Notes under the pieces: model-generated
What the model was told of the DNA's origin: nothing
Databases searched by the model: none
What the model saw: only the letters and a program-made list of their open reading frames with translations
From: an uncultured Bacteroidales bacterium
GTDB taxonomy: Bacteria; Bacteroidota; Bacteroidia; Bacteroidales; P3
Assembly: GCA_944321735.1 (NCBI GenBank)
Contig: CALUMK010000011.1
Coordinates: forward strand, 16,779-80,778
Direction of reading: 5' to 3'
Length of the DNA stretch: 64,000 bases
Made by a program: the position numbers and the translations under genes
In this document: one piece after another, positions 1 through 8,781 of the stretch
How positions within the stretch are numbered: position 1 is the first letter of the stretch
Layout: every line of letters starts with the position of its first letter

Positions 1-4
1 TCTC

Positions 5-206
5 TTAAACCCAAATCGGTCATTAGACTTTGGGGAGATTGCCCGCTTGTGTCATGCAGCATGCTTCTCGCCTAGCCGAAGGCGTAGCGGGCTACGTCGA
101 GGCGTAGCGAGAAACAGGATGCGGACAGAAGCGGGCAAGATGCCCGAATGCCTCATTTTCCCAATCAGAAACGGACTCGGCGTGTCTAATGACCGATTTG
201 GGTTAA
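5..206. repeat. 202-bp palindromic repeat element, copy 1
   Basis: The ends are a perfect 20-bp inverted repeat (8-27 and 185-204). Inside lies a second near-perfect inverted pair (GCCCGCTTGTGTC against GACAGAAGCGGGC), and at the centre a CGTAGC-GG-GCTACG hairpin, so the whole unit can fold as one long nested stem. Near-identical copies of the same length lie at 50251-50453 and 63717-63918, with a fragment at 12073-12125. It encodes no transposase. It could be a MITE, a REP-like element or a structured RNA. The small open frames inside it are not supported as genes. Confidence 0.85.
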
Positions 207-249
207 ATCAAGCCAAAGTGATTTTTCCGCTGGCGAACCAATCCTTGCT

Positions 250-330
250 TTTACGCATGGATTACGCTACCTTTGCACTCAATAGTTCGGAAAAATGTAA
301 ATTCAAACACAAAACCGAACTATTTTATGA
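250..330 (+). repeat. 81-bp direct repeat, upstream copy, carrying promoter and hairpin
   Basis: This block recurs almost unchanged at 1690-1770, exactly 1440 bp downstream, so the two copies bracket the ATPase gene. Each holds a -7 box region, then an inverted repeat AATAGTTCGG (281-290) and CCGAACTATT (315-324) with a 24-nt loop, ending just before the ATPase start. The transcript should begin at or inside the hairpin, so the stem would cap the 5' end of the mRNA. Confidence 0.8.
268..275 (+). promoter_or_regulatory. Bacteroidetes -7 box (TACCTTTG) for the DUF4143 ATPase
   Basis: This is an exact match to the Bacteroidetes sigma-ABfr -7 consensus TAnnTTTG, 58 bp before the ATG at 334. In the downstream repeat copy the first T is a C (1708), so only this copy keeps the full box. 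Confidence 0.65.
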
Positions 331-333
331 AGA

Positions 334-1674
334 ATGGAAATTGAAAGAGAGATACTGCACACCCTCGAACAGTGGAAAAACGCTGCCGACCGCAAGCCCG
401 TCCTGCTGACGGGCGCACGCCAAACAGGGAAAACCTGGGTCATGGAAACATTCGGCCGTCGATACTTCGATCATTGTGTCAAATTCGATTTTGACCGCCA
501 GCCGGAACTGAAATCGGTCTTTCAAACATCCAAAAGCCCTGACCGCATTCTCAAAGAACTCGCCCTGTACTGCGAGAAACCGATACTGCCTCATAGGACC
601 CTCCTCTTGTTTGACGAAATACAAGAATGCGAAGAAGCTCTCAACAGCTTGAAATACTTCTACGAAGACGCACCGGAATACCCCATCGTGGCGGCAGGCT
701 CGCTGCTCGGCGTAGCTGTCAGGAAGCGAAAAATGACAGTTCCTGTCGGCAAAGTAAAAATACTCAAGCTTTTCCCGGTTTCCTTCAAAGAATTTCTCCA
801 AGCCAGCGATCCTGCAACTTTCAGGTACGTAGATTCATTGAAGGAGATACAGAACCTTCCGGAAATCATCCTGAACAAACTGGGGTCGGAATACCGGCGA
901 TTCCAAGTATCGGGCGGAATGCCGGAATCCGTTGTGGCGCTGCTCGACAATAAAGGCATCGAAACCGTAGAATCCACCCTCCAAGACATACTCGACCTCT
1001 ATGAAATGGACTTTGCCAAATACGCTGAAGCCCGAGACATTCCCCGCATTCACGCCATCTGGCATTCCTTGCCTTCCCAATTGTCCAAGGAAAACCGCAA
1101 ATTCATCTACAGAATCGTGCGAAACGGTGCCCGTTCAAAGGACTACGAAGATGCGCTGATGTGGCTGGAAGAGGCCGGAATGATATACCGTATCTACCAT
1201 ATCAGCAAACCCGGAATGCCTTTGTCTGCCTATCAGGAAACCGATGCATTCAAAGTATATGCATGCGATTGCGGACTTCTCCGCCGTTTGGCTCGACTGC
1301 CTGCCAGCGTTGTCACCGACCCGACCGCCAATTATACGGAATTCAAAGGAGCTATGGCTGAAAACATCGTTCTGCAATCCATCCTTTCCCTCTCCGACGG
1401 ACAAATCCCCTGCTATTGGACATCGGGCGCGACAGCAGAAGTAGAGTTTGTATGGCAATGGAAAGAAGAAATCGTCCCTATCGAAGTAAAAGCGGAGAAG
1501 AATATCAGCGGGAACAGCCTTTCCGAATACAACAAAAAATACAAGCCCGAGCACCGTATCCGCTTTTCCATGCGCAACCTGCAATCCAACCATGGCCTCC
1601 TCAGCTGCCCCGCACCCCTGGCCGGGTGGATGGACAAGCTGCTTCGCCTGACAGAACGCGCAACACAGGCATGA
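334..1674 (+). CDS. AAA ATPase with DUF4143 domain
   Basis: A 446-residue P-loop ATPase. Walker A GARQTGKT is at residues 27-34 and Walker B LLLFDE at about 90-95, followed by a VAAGS sensor-type segment at about 119. The C-terminal half matches the DUF4143 region of this family, with a PD-(D/E)XK-like block (AEVEF ... PIEVKAEKN) at about 365-390. These ATPases are common in multiple copies in Bacteroidetes, are often mobile, and have no established substrate. The start at 334 directly follows the leader hairpin, and no Shine-Dalgarno site is visible. The gene stands alone between two direct repeats and is followed by a bidirectional terminator, which suggests it was inserted as a self-contained unit. 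Family assignment is firm; function is unknown. Confidence 0.9.
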   Translation: MEIEREILHTLEQWKNAADRKPVLLTGARQTGKTWVMETFGRRYFDHCVKFDFDRQPELKSVFQTSKSPDRILKELALYCEKPILPHRTLLLFDEIQECEEALNSLKYFYEDAPEYPIVAAGSLLGVAVRKRKMTVPVGKVKILKLFPVSFKEFLQASDPATFRYVDSLKEIQNLPEIILNKLGSEYRRFQVSGGMPESVVALLDNKGIETVESTLQDILDLYEMDFAKYAEARDIPRIHAIWHSLPSQLSKENRKFIYRIVRNGARSKDYEDALMWLEEAGMIYRIYHISKPGMPLSAYQETDAFKVYACDCGLLRRLARLPASVVTDPTANYTEFKGAMAENIVLQSILSLSDGQIPCYWTSGATAEVEFVWQWKEEIVPIEVKAEKNISGNSLSEYNKKYKPEHRIRFSMRNLQSNHGLLSCPAPLAGWMDKLLRLTERATQA

Positions 1675-1689
1675 TTCCATGGAACTTGC

Positions 1690-1770
1690 TCTACGAATGG
1701 GTTGCGCCACCTTTGCACTCAATAGTTCGGAAAAATGCAAATTCAAACACAAAACCGAACTATTTTATGA
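1690..1770 (+). repeat. 81-bp direct repeat, downstream copy
   Basis: This is the second copy of the block at 250-330, with only a few substitutions. The hairpin arms (1721-1730 and 1755-1764) are fully kept, while the promoter box is changed to CACCTTTG. No open frame of note follows it, so it looks like a leftover leader from duplication or insertion. Confidence 0.8.
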
Positions 1771-1821
1771 ACGGCAGCTTACATGGTTCCTTGCTTCAGT
1801 TTCTCAAAATAACAAAACAAA

Positions 1822-1859
1822 AGCGACCCCGATAGAACCTATTCCCTATCAGGGTCGCT
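1822..1859. terminator. Bidirectional intrinsic terminator
   Basis: A 14-bp stem with one mismatch (AGCGACCCCGATAG, 1822-1835, against CTATCAGGGTCGCT, 1846-1859) has a 10-nt loop and A-rich flanks that read as U-runs on the minus strand. It lies between the convergent ATPase and ftsE genes and can serve both. Confidence 0.8.
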
Positions 1860-1892
1860 TCGCATAAAAAGCCCTCTTCCCGATTTTTCCGC

Positions 1893-2573
1893 TTACAACT
1901 GTTCGTGGCGGACTTGGCCATCCTCGCAGACCAGGATATGGGAGGGGTATTTGGTAATCATCAGAAAATCGTGCGTGGCCACCAAGACCGCGCAGCCCGC
2001 CTTGCTGATATCGACAAGAAGCTTCATGATTTCCTCGGACGTGTCCGGATCCAGATTGCCGGTAGGTTCGTCGGCCAAGATGATTTCCGGCCTGTTGAGC
2101 AAGGCGCGGGCAATGGCGATGCGCTGCTGCTCCCCGCCCGAAAGCTGGTAAGGCATCTTGCGGGCTTTGGCTTCCAGCCCCACCAATTCCAGAACCTGAC
2201 GGATACGGTAGTCCATCTCGTCCTTGTTCTTCCAATCGGTAGCACCGAGGACAAAGGAAAGGTTGTCATAGACCGAACGGTCGGTCAGCAGCTGGAAATC
2301 CTGGAACACGATGCCGAGCTTGCGCCTGAGGTAAGGGATATCGCGCGTCCGCAGCCGTGCCAAGTCGTAACCGGCCACGCTCGCCTGCCCTGAAACCACC
2401 GGTATATCCGCATAAAACGTGCGCAACAGGGAGCTTTTCCCCGTGCCGGTCTTGCCAATCAAGTACACGAAATCGCCCTGGGCAATCTCCAAGTTCACAT
2501 CCGAAAGGATTTTCACATTCTTCTGGTACACATCCAAGTTCCGCGTCCAGATGACCGCATTCGAATCTTCCAT
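1893..2573 (-). CDS. ftsE: Cell division ATP-binding protein FtsE (ABC ATPase)
   Basis: A 226-residue ABC ATPase. Walker A GKTGTGKS is at residues 40-47, followed by the Q-loop, the signature LSGGEQQRIAIARAL, Walker B IILADEPTGNLDP and the H-loop VATHD. Length and the compact single-domain layout fit FtsE/LolD-type proteins, and the FQDFQLL segment and overall similarity favour FtsE. FtsE works with the membrane protein FtsX at the division site to control peptidoglycan hydrolases. No ftsX lies beside it here, so the partner must be elsewhere. A LolD-like exporter ATPase is the main alternative. The ATG at 2573 has a purine-rich GGAG a few bases upstream. Confidence 0.85.
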   Translation of the reverse strand: MEDSNAVIWTRNLDVYQKNVKILSDVNLEIAQGDFVYLIGKTGTGKSSLLRTFYADIPVVSGQASVAGYDLARLRTRDIPYLRRKLGIVFQDFQLLTDRSVYDNLSFVLGATDWKNKDEMDYRIRQVLELVGLEAKARKMPYQLSGGEQQRIAIARALLNRPEIILADEPTGNLDPDTSEEIMKLLVDISKAGCAVLVATHDFLMITKYPSHILVCEDGQVRHEQL

Positions 2574-2667
2574 AAGCTCCTATCTTGCATTATCTGCCGA
2601 CGGCACGGCAACATTTCAGCCCGCATGACACGTCAATTTGCCATTGCCGCAGACCGCCAACATCCTG

Positions 2668-2675
2668 CGAAGATA
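2668..2675 (-). promoter_or_regulatory. Possible -7 box (TATCTTCG) for ftsE
   Basis: Seven of eight bases fit the Bacteroidetes -7 consensus, about 95 bp upstream of the ftsE start on the minus strand. No other candidate is closer. Confidence 0.35.
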
Positions 2676-2784
2676 CACCAAAAACGACATACCCCCAAAA
2701 AGAGAACCGGACTTGCCAGCCCGACCCCATTCCAAAGGCCGCCTATCGGATATAGAACATGCCTAAAGTTTGGCAAAAACCAAG

Positions 2785-3846
2785 CTAGTCCTTCCCGAAC
2801 GGCTTCAAGCCCTTCACTGCTTCATCCGGCGTAATCCGCTTGCCGCCGTTGTCCAAGTCAATCAGCACGTAACGCCTATTGCCCATACCCAATTCCTCCA
2901 TGTACGAAAGCTGGCGATGCCCGTGCCGGCTCTCGATCCGTTCCACCAAAGCCCGGTTCTCGGCCTCGGTCATCGCGTAGATCAAATCCACGCAAGCTTG
3001 GTCGAGGGCAAGAATATCGGTCGAGGACAGAATCCCCACATTGGGCGTCACCACCGGTTCGGCATTGCCCCCTTCGCAATCGCAGGACACCGACATATTG
3101 CGCATCACGTTCACATAAGTGATATGCTCGCCGAAATGGTCCACCACCGCCTTGGTCGATTCGGTCATCCGCTCCATGAATTCCTCCTTGGCAATGTCCC
3201 ACTGGTTATCCTGATGGGGCGTGGTATGGATCCAAGCCTTGCCCACCCGGCCATCGGCGCATCCAATCCCGATGTTCTTGTTGCTGCCGCCGAAACCGCC
3301 TTGGCTATGGCCCTTGAAATGTGTCAGAACCACCATGGAATTGTAATCGGCAATATGGCTGCCCATGGCCATCTTCGTGAACCATTTCCCTCCCTTGACA
3401 GGCAGGCAGAGCGTGTCCTCCTCGTCCATGATGTCCACCGGGCAGAACGTCCAACCGTTCACCTTCAAGGTCTGGCGATGCTGCTCAGTCGTGTAGCGGT
3501 CGCCCGTGTAATAGGTGTTGGTTTCCACGATACGGGCATCGGGCAAGTCTTTTTTGATTAATGATTCGACCCAATCATGGGGAATAATGTTGGGCCCGTT
3601 TTGCTCGCCGGTGTGCAACTTCACCGCCGTTTCGCCTTCAATATTCCCGCAAACCTGCTCATAGGCCTTGATCAGCCCTTCGGCACTGAGATTCCGGGTA
3701 AAGTACACAATGGATTCGTTGCCATTCCGTTCTTCGTAGGACACGTACTTGTCGCCGCCCGTCCCCGGCACAGGCTTTGTCTGCGCCATGGCGGCAAGGT
3801 TCAAGGCCACCATGCCGGCCATCATCGTTGTCAGTATTTTTTTCAT
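2785..3846 (-). CDS. Exported DUF362 domain protein
   Basis: A 353-residue protein with a typical signal peptide (MKKILTTMMAGMVALNLAAMAQ, cleavage after residue 21 or so). The body matches the DUF362 family: YFTRNLSAEGLIKAYEQ, VKLHTGEQNGPN, then LTHFKGHSQGGFGGSNKNIGIGC near the middle and a conserved VGILSSTDILALDQACVDLI block. Many DUF362 proteins end in a ferredoxin domain with CxxCxxC motifs. None is seen here, and the only close cysteine pair is SVSCDCEGG. Location in the periplasm is inferred from the signal peptide. The family has no settled biochemical role. It lies 211 bp upstream of ftsE on the same strand and could be co-transcribed with it. Confidence 0.85.
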   Translation of the reverse strand: MKKILTTMMAGMVALNLAAMAQTKPVPGTGGDKYVSYEERNGNESIVYFTRNLSAEGLIKAYEQVCGNIEGETAVKLHTGEQNGPNIIPHDWVESLIKKDLPDARIVETNTYYTGDRYTTEQHRQTLKVNGWTFCPVDIMDEEDTLCLPVKGGKWFTKMAMGSHIADYNSMVVLTHFKGHSQGGFGGSNKNIGIGCADGRVGKAWIHTTPHQDNQWDIAKEEFMERMTESTKAVVDHFGEHITYVNVMRNMSVSCDCEGGNAEPVVTPNVGILSSTDILALDQACVDLIYAMTEAENRALVERIESRHGHRQLSYMEELGMGNRRYVLIDLDNGGKRITPDEAVKGLKPFGKD

Positions 3847-4335
3847 ACCGAATAGTTTTTTTTACTGTAAAACGTTGCCCCTTGCGGTGACGATAGATTC
3901 CCGCAGCGGGGTGATATACGTGCATTTTGCCATAAACCGTTGCCCTTTACGCTCTTCATATCAAGCTTGAACTCCGCCCAAAGAAATCGATACCAAGCCG
4001 AAACCGATGCCATTCAAGTCAAATCAGCACAGCCAATGAGCGATCCAGACACAATCCCGCCAATGAAATCAATGGCAAAATTAAACATTGGCCATCAACC
4101 AGCATCTACCTGCATGCACGGAATCATGACCCGGATTACAGGAAGCCGTATCCTGCCCGACCGCAAACCCAATCAGCGGATATGTAAAGCAATTTCTGTG
4201 AAAGGCTATCCAGAACAAGGATTTTTTGTAACTTCGCTTTTTTCGTGCGCACTGCGATAACTCGCAGCCAAGCTTCGCGCCCCAGCTTAGGGTGTGTCCT
4301 ATACGCCTTAATTGAAACGTGCCAAACACAGCAGC
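3847..4335. other. Intergenic region without recognisable gene
   Basis: About 490 bp separate two divergent genes. I see no conserved open frame, tRNA or clear hairpin terminator. The open frames present here (3940-4260 plus, 4081-4653 minus) have no recognisable motifs. A promoter-like TAACTTCG lies at 4229-4236. Confidence 0.5.
4229..4236 (+). promoter_or_regulatory. Possible -7 box (TAACTTCG) for the AAA/PD-(D/E)XK gene
   Basis: Seven of eight bases match TAnnTTTG, preceded by a T-rich stretch, about 100 bp upstream of the ATG at 4336. Confidence 0.35.
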
Positions 4336-5932
4336 ATGATGAAATTTCCGGTAAACGTACAATCGTTCAGACAACTCCGAGAAGAAGGCTATGTCTATGT
4401 GGACAAGACCGCCATGGTGTACCAATTGGTCAAGACCGGCCACGTGTATTTCCTGAGCCGTCCCCGGCGTTTCGGCAAAAGCCTCCTTGTCTCCACGCTC
4501 CGGAACTATTTCGAAGGGCGGAAAGAACTTTTTCCAAGGCTTGGCCATCGAAAAGCTCGAAACCGAATGGAACCAATATCCGGTATTCCATATCGACTTC
4601 AACGGCGGGGACTTCCTGACTGCCGGCAGTTTGGAGGGAATTTTGGAGGGCATTGTCTCATCTTGGGAAAGGCAATACGGGAAAAGTCCTGACTACACAG
4701 ACGTAGGCAACCGTTTCGCCTACGTCCTGCACCAGGCCCGGCAGCAATACGGCCGCCGCTGCGCCGTCCTGATAGACGAGTACGACAAACCCATTCTAGA
4801 TGTCCTGGACACCGGGCGGAAGACCAGTCTCGACGGCCAGGAATGTCTTTTGGAAGACCGCCATCGGGACATCCTCAAGGCTTTTTACTCGGTCTTCAAG
4901 GCCGCTGACGAGGATATCCAGTTCGTCCTCCTCACCGGCGTCACCAAATTTTCCCAAGTCAGCGTGTTCAGCGGCTTCAACAAACCCGCCGACATCAGCA
5001 TGAACGCCCAGTTCGAGAGCCTATGCGGCATCACCCAAGAGGAACTGGAGAACTGCTTTGCCGAACCGATAGCCCAGATGGCACGGGAGCTGGGACTCAG
5101 CCGGGAAAAAATACTCCAGAATCTCAAAGACCAGTACGACGGCTACCATTTCAGCCATCGCATGACCGATATCTACAACCCGTTCAGCCTGCTCAACGCT
5201 TTTTACCAGCAATCCATCCAAGATTTCTGGTTCAGCAGCGGAACACCTTCCTACCTGCTCCGCCTGCTCTCCCATAGCCACGAGAACCTGAACGAAATGA
5301 CCGGCAAATACTACAGCCCCAATGAATTCGTGGATTACAAGGCCGATGTGGAAAAGCCCCTGCCCATGATTTACCAAAGCGGGTATCTGACCATTAAGAA
5401 ATACGACCCGTTCTTCCATACATTCCTATTGGATTTCCCCAACAACGAAGTCAAAAATGGCTTTGTGTCCTTAGTCGCCTCCAACTATCTGAAGCCCAAA
5501 CAGAATATGGACAGCTGGATTCGGAAGATTGTTTCTGCGCTGCACCAAGGCCAACCGGAGAGCTTGCGCGACATCTTCACCGCTTTCCTGGCCGACATTC
5601 CTTACACCATGCGGCGCAAAAAAAGCTTGCCGGAACGCGAGAACTTTTTCCATTACACGTTCTACCTTATATTCAAGTTGATAAGCGTCTACACGGTTTA
5701 TACTGAAAAAGAACAAAGCCAAGGTCGGTCCGACTGCATCGTGGAGACCCCGCAGTATGTCTATATTTTCGAATTCAAGCTGGACGGAACAGCCGAAGAA
5801 GCCCTCAGGCAAATAGAAGAAAAAGGATATGCCCGGCCTTACGCCGCCGACTCCCGCAAACTCTTCCGCATCGGGGCTTCGTTTTCCTCCAAGACCGGCA
5901 CGATAGCTGACTGGAAGCACATCCCAGCGTAG
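4336..5932 (+). pseudogene. AAA-ATPase-like / PD-(D/E)XK nuclease protein, frameshifted
   Basis: Two overlapping frames together encode one typical AAA-ATPase_like plus PDDEXK-type protein of about 530 residues. The first frame (from ATG 4336) carries VNVQSFRQLREEGYVYVDKT and the degenerate P-loop SRPRRFGKSLL. The second continues with GLAIEKLETEWNQYPVFHIDFN, AVLIDEYDKPI (Walker B), LTGVTKFSQVSVFSGFNK and the C-terminal nuclease-like VYIFEFKLDGTAEEALRQI. The switch lies at the T5 run 4529-4533: four Ts would join KELF directly to QGLAIEK. So there is one extra T, from a real mutation or an assembly error. These proteins are abundant, often multicopy, and functionally uncharacterised in Bacteroidetes. 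A TTG at 4312 extends the frame, but ATG 4336 or 4339 fits better. Confidence 0.85.
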
Positions 5933-6005
5933 CAAACGACTGTACTGCTTGCCGCAAGCCCCCTGCGCATTGGCATGTCCAAGCCTGCGTATTCGGATTT
6001 TTACC

Positions 6006-6013
6006 TATCTTTG
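6006..6013 (+). promoter_or_regulatory. -7 box (TATCTTTG) for tig
   Basis: An exact TAnnTTTG match, 96 bp before the tig start. No clear -33 TTG is seen at the expected distance. Confidence 0.6.
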
Positions 6014-6108
6014 CTGTTTGGTTTGTCCGCTGGAATAGCATGATGCCGACATGGGCATCGCACGCAAGCCAAAACAGGAAACGCTGATATTTAAATATTT
6101 GTAAAATA

Positions 6109-7491
6109 ATGAACATCACAAGAGAACCAAAAGGGGAATTGTCCGCTTACCTGAAGTTAGAGCTGGTACCCCAGGATTACGAAGGCAAGGTTGCCGAGGA
6201 GTTGAAGAATTATCGTAAGAAGGTAACGATGCACGGGTTCCGTCCCGGACAGGTTCCCATGGGACTTGTAAAGAAGATGTACGGGCAGGCCGTCCTGATG
6301 GATCAGATTAACAAAATCGTGGCCGAAAGCATAACCAATTATATCAAGGAGAACAAAATCGATATCTTAGGCCATGCCCTCCCCGTGCCGGAAGAAGAAA
6401 AGAAGAGCGAATACGATTTCGAGAACCCCGGCGACTTCACGATGTGGTTCGAAATCGGGCTGGCTCCCGAATTCTCGATCGACCTGGCCGGCATCAAGAC
6501 GACGGCTTACCATGTAGTGGCCACCGATGAACAGATCGACAAGCACCAGGAAAGCATCTGCCGCCGCTACGGCGTAGTCAGCAGCCCTGAAACCGCAGGC
6601 GCTGCCGACACCTTGGGCGGGGAACTCTTCGAATTGGACGAAGAAGGCAACATCAAGGAAGGCGGCATCAACACCAAGACATCGATTGCCATCGACCTGA
6701 TTGCCCTGAAGACCATCCAGAAGCAGTTCATCGGCAAGAAGGTGGGAGACACCGTGGATTTCGAAATCCAGAAGGCATTCAAGAACAAGGCCGACCTTTC
6801 CTCGATGCTCAACATCAAGGAAGAAGAACTGGCCAACATCGCGCCCAAGTTCCGTTTCCGGATCGACAGCATCACCCACGTGGAACCGGCCGTTCCCGGA
6901 GAAGACCTTTACGCCAAGGCTTACCCCGGCGTGGAAATCAAGGACGAAGCCGCTTTCCGCGAACAAATGCGCAAGGAAATCGAAGGCTACTACAAGCAGC
7001 ATAGCGACAAGAAGCTCTTTGTCGATACCGTTGACAAAATCATCGACAATACCAAGTTCGACCTGCCGATGGACTTCATCAAGCGTTGGGTCATCTCCGA
7101 AACCAACCGCGATGCCGAAGAAAAGAAACAGGAACCCATCAACGACATCCCCGAAGAAGAGCTCAAGCAGATTGAACGCTCGCTGCGCTGGGATTTGATC
7201 CAGAACAAGATTACCGCCCAATACGAAGTGAAGCTGGAAATGCAGGATTTGCGCGACTTCTACAAGAACCGGGTGCTGGCCCAGTACTTCCCGGTAAATG
7301 CCGAAGACGAAGAAAGCAAGAAGCGCATTGAAGCCTTCATCGATTCGATGATGAAGAACGAGGAAGAAGTGAAACGTGTCTACGACATGGTTTTTGAAGA
7401 AAAGCTGACCGCCCTGTTCATGGAGAAGACGCAGATGGAGACGAAGGATGTGGATATGGATGAGTTTGTGGCTATTCTCCAGAAAAAGTAG
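6109..7491 (+). CDS. tig: Trigger factor (ribosome-associated chaperone / prolyl isomerase)
   Basis: A 460-residue protein of normal family length. The N-terminal ribosome-binding domain carries the conserved FRPGQVPMGLVKKMYG signature (about residues 44-59), equivalent to the GFRxGKxP motif. The middle FKBP-like region (about 150-240) is divergent, as is usual in Bacteroidetes, and a long charged helical C-terminal domain follows. Trigger factor binds nascent chains at the ribosome exit tunnel. The next gene is clpP, the classic tig-clpP order, but clpX does not follow. Its stop codon (7489-7491) overlaps the first bases of a palindromic repeat. Confidence 0.95.
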   Translation: MNITREPKGELSAYLKLELVPQDYEGKVAEELKNYRKKVTMHGFRPGQVPMGLVKKMYGQAVLMDQINKIVAESITNYIKENKIDILGHALPVPEEEKKSEYDFENPGDFTMWFEIGLAPEFSIDLAGIKTTAYHVVATDEQIDKHQESICRRYGVVSSPETAGAADTLGGELFELDEEGNIKEGGINTKTSIAIDLIALKTIQKQFIGKKVGDTVDFEIQKAFKNKADLSSMLNIKEEELANIAPKFRFRIDSITHVEPAVPGEDLYAKAYPGVEIKDEAAFREQMRKEIEGYYKQHSDKKLFVDTVDKIIDNTKFDLPMDFIKRWVISETNRDAEEKKQEPINDIPEEELKQIERSLRWDLIQNKITAQYEVKLEMQDLRDFYKNRVLAQYFPVNAEDEESKKRIEAFIDSMMKNEEEVKRVYDMVFEEKLTALFMEKTQMETKDVDMDEFVAILQKK

Positions 7492-7614
7492 CGGCTTGTG
7501 ATAATGGGCAATCTACCGCGTTGCACTCCCTTGGCAAAATCCTCACGTACAAAAGTACGCTCCGGTTTGCCTGCGGTCGCGCGCCTTGTATCTTGCCCAT
7601 TCTGACAAGCCGCT
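7490..7614. repeat. 125-bp palindromic intergenic element, copy A
   Basis: Outer arms AGCGGCTTGT-GATAATGGGCAA and TTGCCCATTCTGACAAGCCGCT pair over about 22 bp with small mismatches. The centre has a small hairpin CGTAC-AAAA-GTACG (7546-7559). The element begins within the tig stop codon. A second copy with a different sequence but the same architecture follows clpP. It may be a structured RNA or a REP-like unit and could act as a transcript boundary. Confidence 0.75.
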
Positions 7615-7690
7615 TAGGAACGGGTATTTCTTGGCAATCATAAAAACGAACGCCTCGTATTTTAGCCGTTCTGACACGCTACTTATGAGA
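7615..7690. repeat. Decayed fragment of the 125-bp palindromic element
   Basis: GCCTCGTATTTTAGCC followed by GTTCTGACACGC resembles the right arm of copies A and B, but no matching left arm remains. The rest of the gap up to clpP (7691-7834) shows nothing I can name. Confidence 0.4.
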
Positions 7691-7834
7691 ACAGGAAAAG
7701 GCTTCGGGCAAACCGTCCGAATTCTTTGACAAGTCGCTTGAAAGGGGGAATTCTCTGATAGCCATGCGGTTGTCGGATTCTCCAGAACAAGCAAACGGAT
7801 ATTTATTCCGATTCACTTCCAAAAGGAAACTGAA

Positions 7835-8515
7835 ATGAACAACGAATTCAGAAAATACGCCATGGGGCATCGGGGCATCAGCAGTCTGGCTTTGGACCGC
7901 TTTGATGCCTATACCCGGGCCTATATTTCGCCGACCATTATCGAGGAACGCCAGCTGAACGTGGCGCAGATGGATGTGTTCTCCCGTTTGATGATGGACC
8001 GCATCATCTTCTTGGGAACGGCCATCAACGACGAAGTGGCCAACATCATCCAAGCCCAGCTGCTGTTCCTCGATTCGGTGGATTCCAAGAAGGATATCCA
8101 GATTTACCTCAACACGCCCGGCGGTTCGGTTTATGCCGGCCTTGGCATCTACGACACGATGCAGTACGTTTCATCGGACGTAGCTACAATCTGTACCGGC
8201 ATGGCAGCCTCGATGGGTTCCATCCTGCTCTGCGCCGGCGCCAAAGGCAAACGCTCGGCCTTGAAGCACTCCCGCGTGCTGATTCACCAGCCGCTCGGCG
8301 GCGCGGAAGGGCAGGCTTCAGACATCGAGATTACCGCCCGCGAAATCCTCAAGGTAAAGAAGGAACTTTACGACATCATCGCCGAGCACAGCGGCCAGCC
8401 TTACGAGAAAATCTACAAGGATGCCGACCGCGACTTCTGGATGACCTCGCAGGAGGCGCTGGAGTATGGGATGATTGATGAGATTCTCGAAAAACCGAAA
8501 AGCGGCGTGCGATAA
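7835..8515 (+). CDS. clpP: ATP-dependent Clp protease proteolytic subunit
   Basis: A 226-residue serine protease with the full ClpP triad: Ser126 in GMAASMGS, His151 in LIHQPLGG, and Asp200 in [15 protein letters not shown]. Substrate-groove residues [10 protein letters not shown] are present. It forms the barrel-shaped protease that degrades unfolded proteins fed by ClpX or ClpA-type ATPases, which are not in this window. An N-terminal extension of about 25 residues before the usual core may include a propeptide. The last four sense codons and stop (SGVR) are encoded by the left arm of the following palindromic element, so the C terminus appears shaped by a repeat. Confidence 0.97.
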   Translation: MNNEFRKYAMGHRGISSLALDRFDAYTRAYISPTIIEERQLNVAQMDVFSRLMMDRIIFLGTAINDEVANIIQAQLLFLDSVDSKKDIQIYLNTPGGSVYAGLGIYDTMQYVSSDVATICTGMAASMGSILLCAGAKGKRSALKHSRVLIHQPLGGAEGQASDIEITAREILKVKKELYDIIAEHSGQPYEKIYKDADRDFWMTSQEALEYGMIDEILEKPKSGVR

Positions 8516-8625
8516 CGGCCAATCTGCTTCGTTGCGCGAGGGGTCGGGCTAAGTCATTTACAACAGTAAACTCCTGTCGCCCTCACCCTCGCGCGCCTCG
8601 CATCTTAGCCGTTCTGACACGCCGC
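8502..8625. repeat. 124-bp palindromic intergenic element, copy B
   Basis: It shares the layout of copy A: GCGGCGTGCGATAACGGCC at the left end against GGCTAAGATGCG-type and GTTCTGACACGCCGC sequence at the right, with a central hairpin TTTAC-AACA-GTAAA (8557-8570). Compared with copy A, paired positions change together (C-G to T-A, G-C to T-A), as expected for a selected structure. The left arm overlaps the clpP coding end. Confidence 0.75.
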
Positions 8626-8781
8626 AAAATAGCGTGGCAGCAAGATCTCGCGCTATTAGAAATACTCAATGAGGCCTGCGTTAATTTGACAAAAATTAGC
8701 GCCCTACAGTTACCTCTGATAGGGAAAAACTTGAAAAGGTATTCTTTTCAAAATAAAGGCTCCAATCAAAACTACTAGACC
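8626..8781 (+). promoter_or_regulatory. Upstream region of lepB with weak -7 box
   Basis: TTAATTTG at 8681-8688 fits seven of eight bases of TAnnTTTG, about 94 bp before the lepB start. Nothing else stands out. Confidence 0.3.

Noticed and set aside
47-409. Open frame beginning MCHAACFSPSRR, repeated at 50292
   Set aside because: It lies inside the 202-bp repeat. The two copies agree because the DNA is repeated, and the frame is lost in copy 4.
4487-4692. Programmed frameshifting at the T5 run
   Set aside because: No family precedent or stimulatory structure is visible; mutation or assembly error is more likely.
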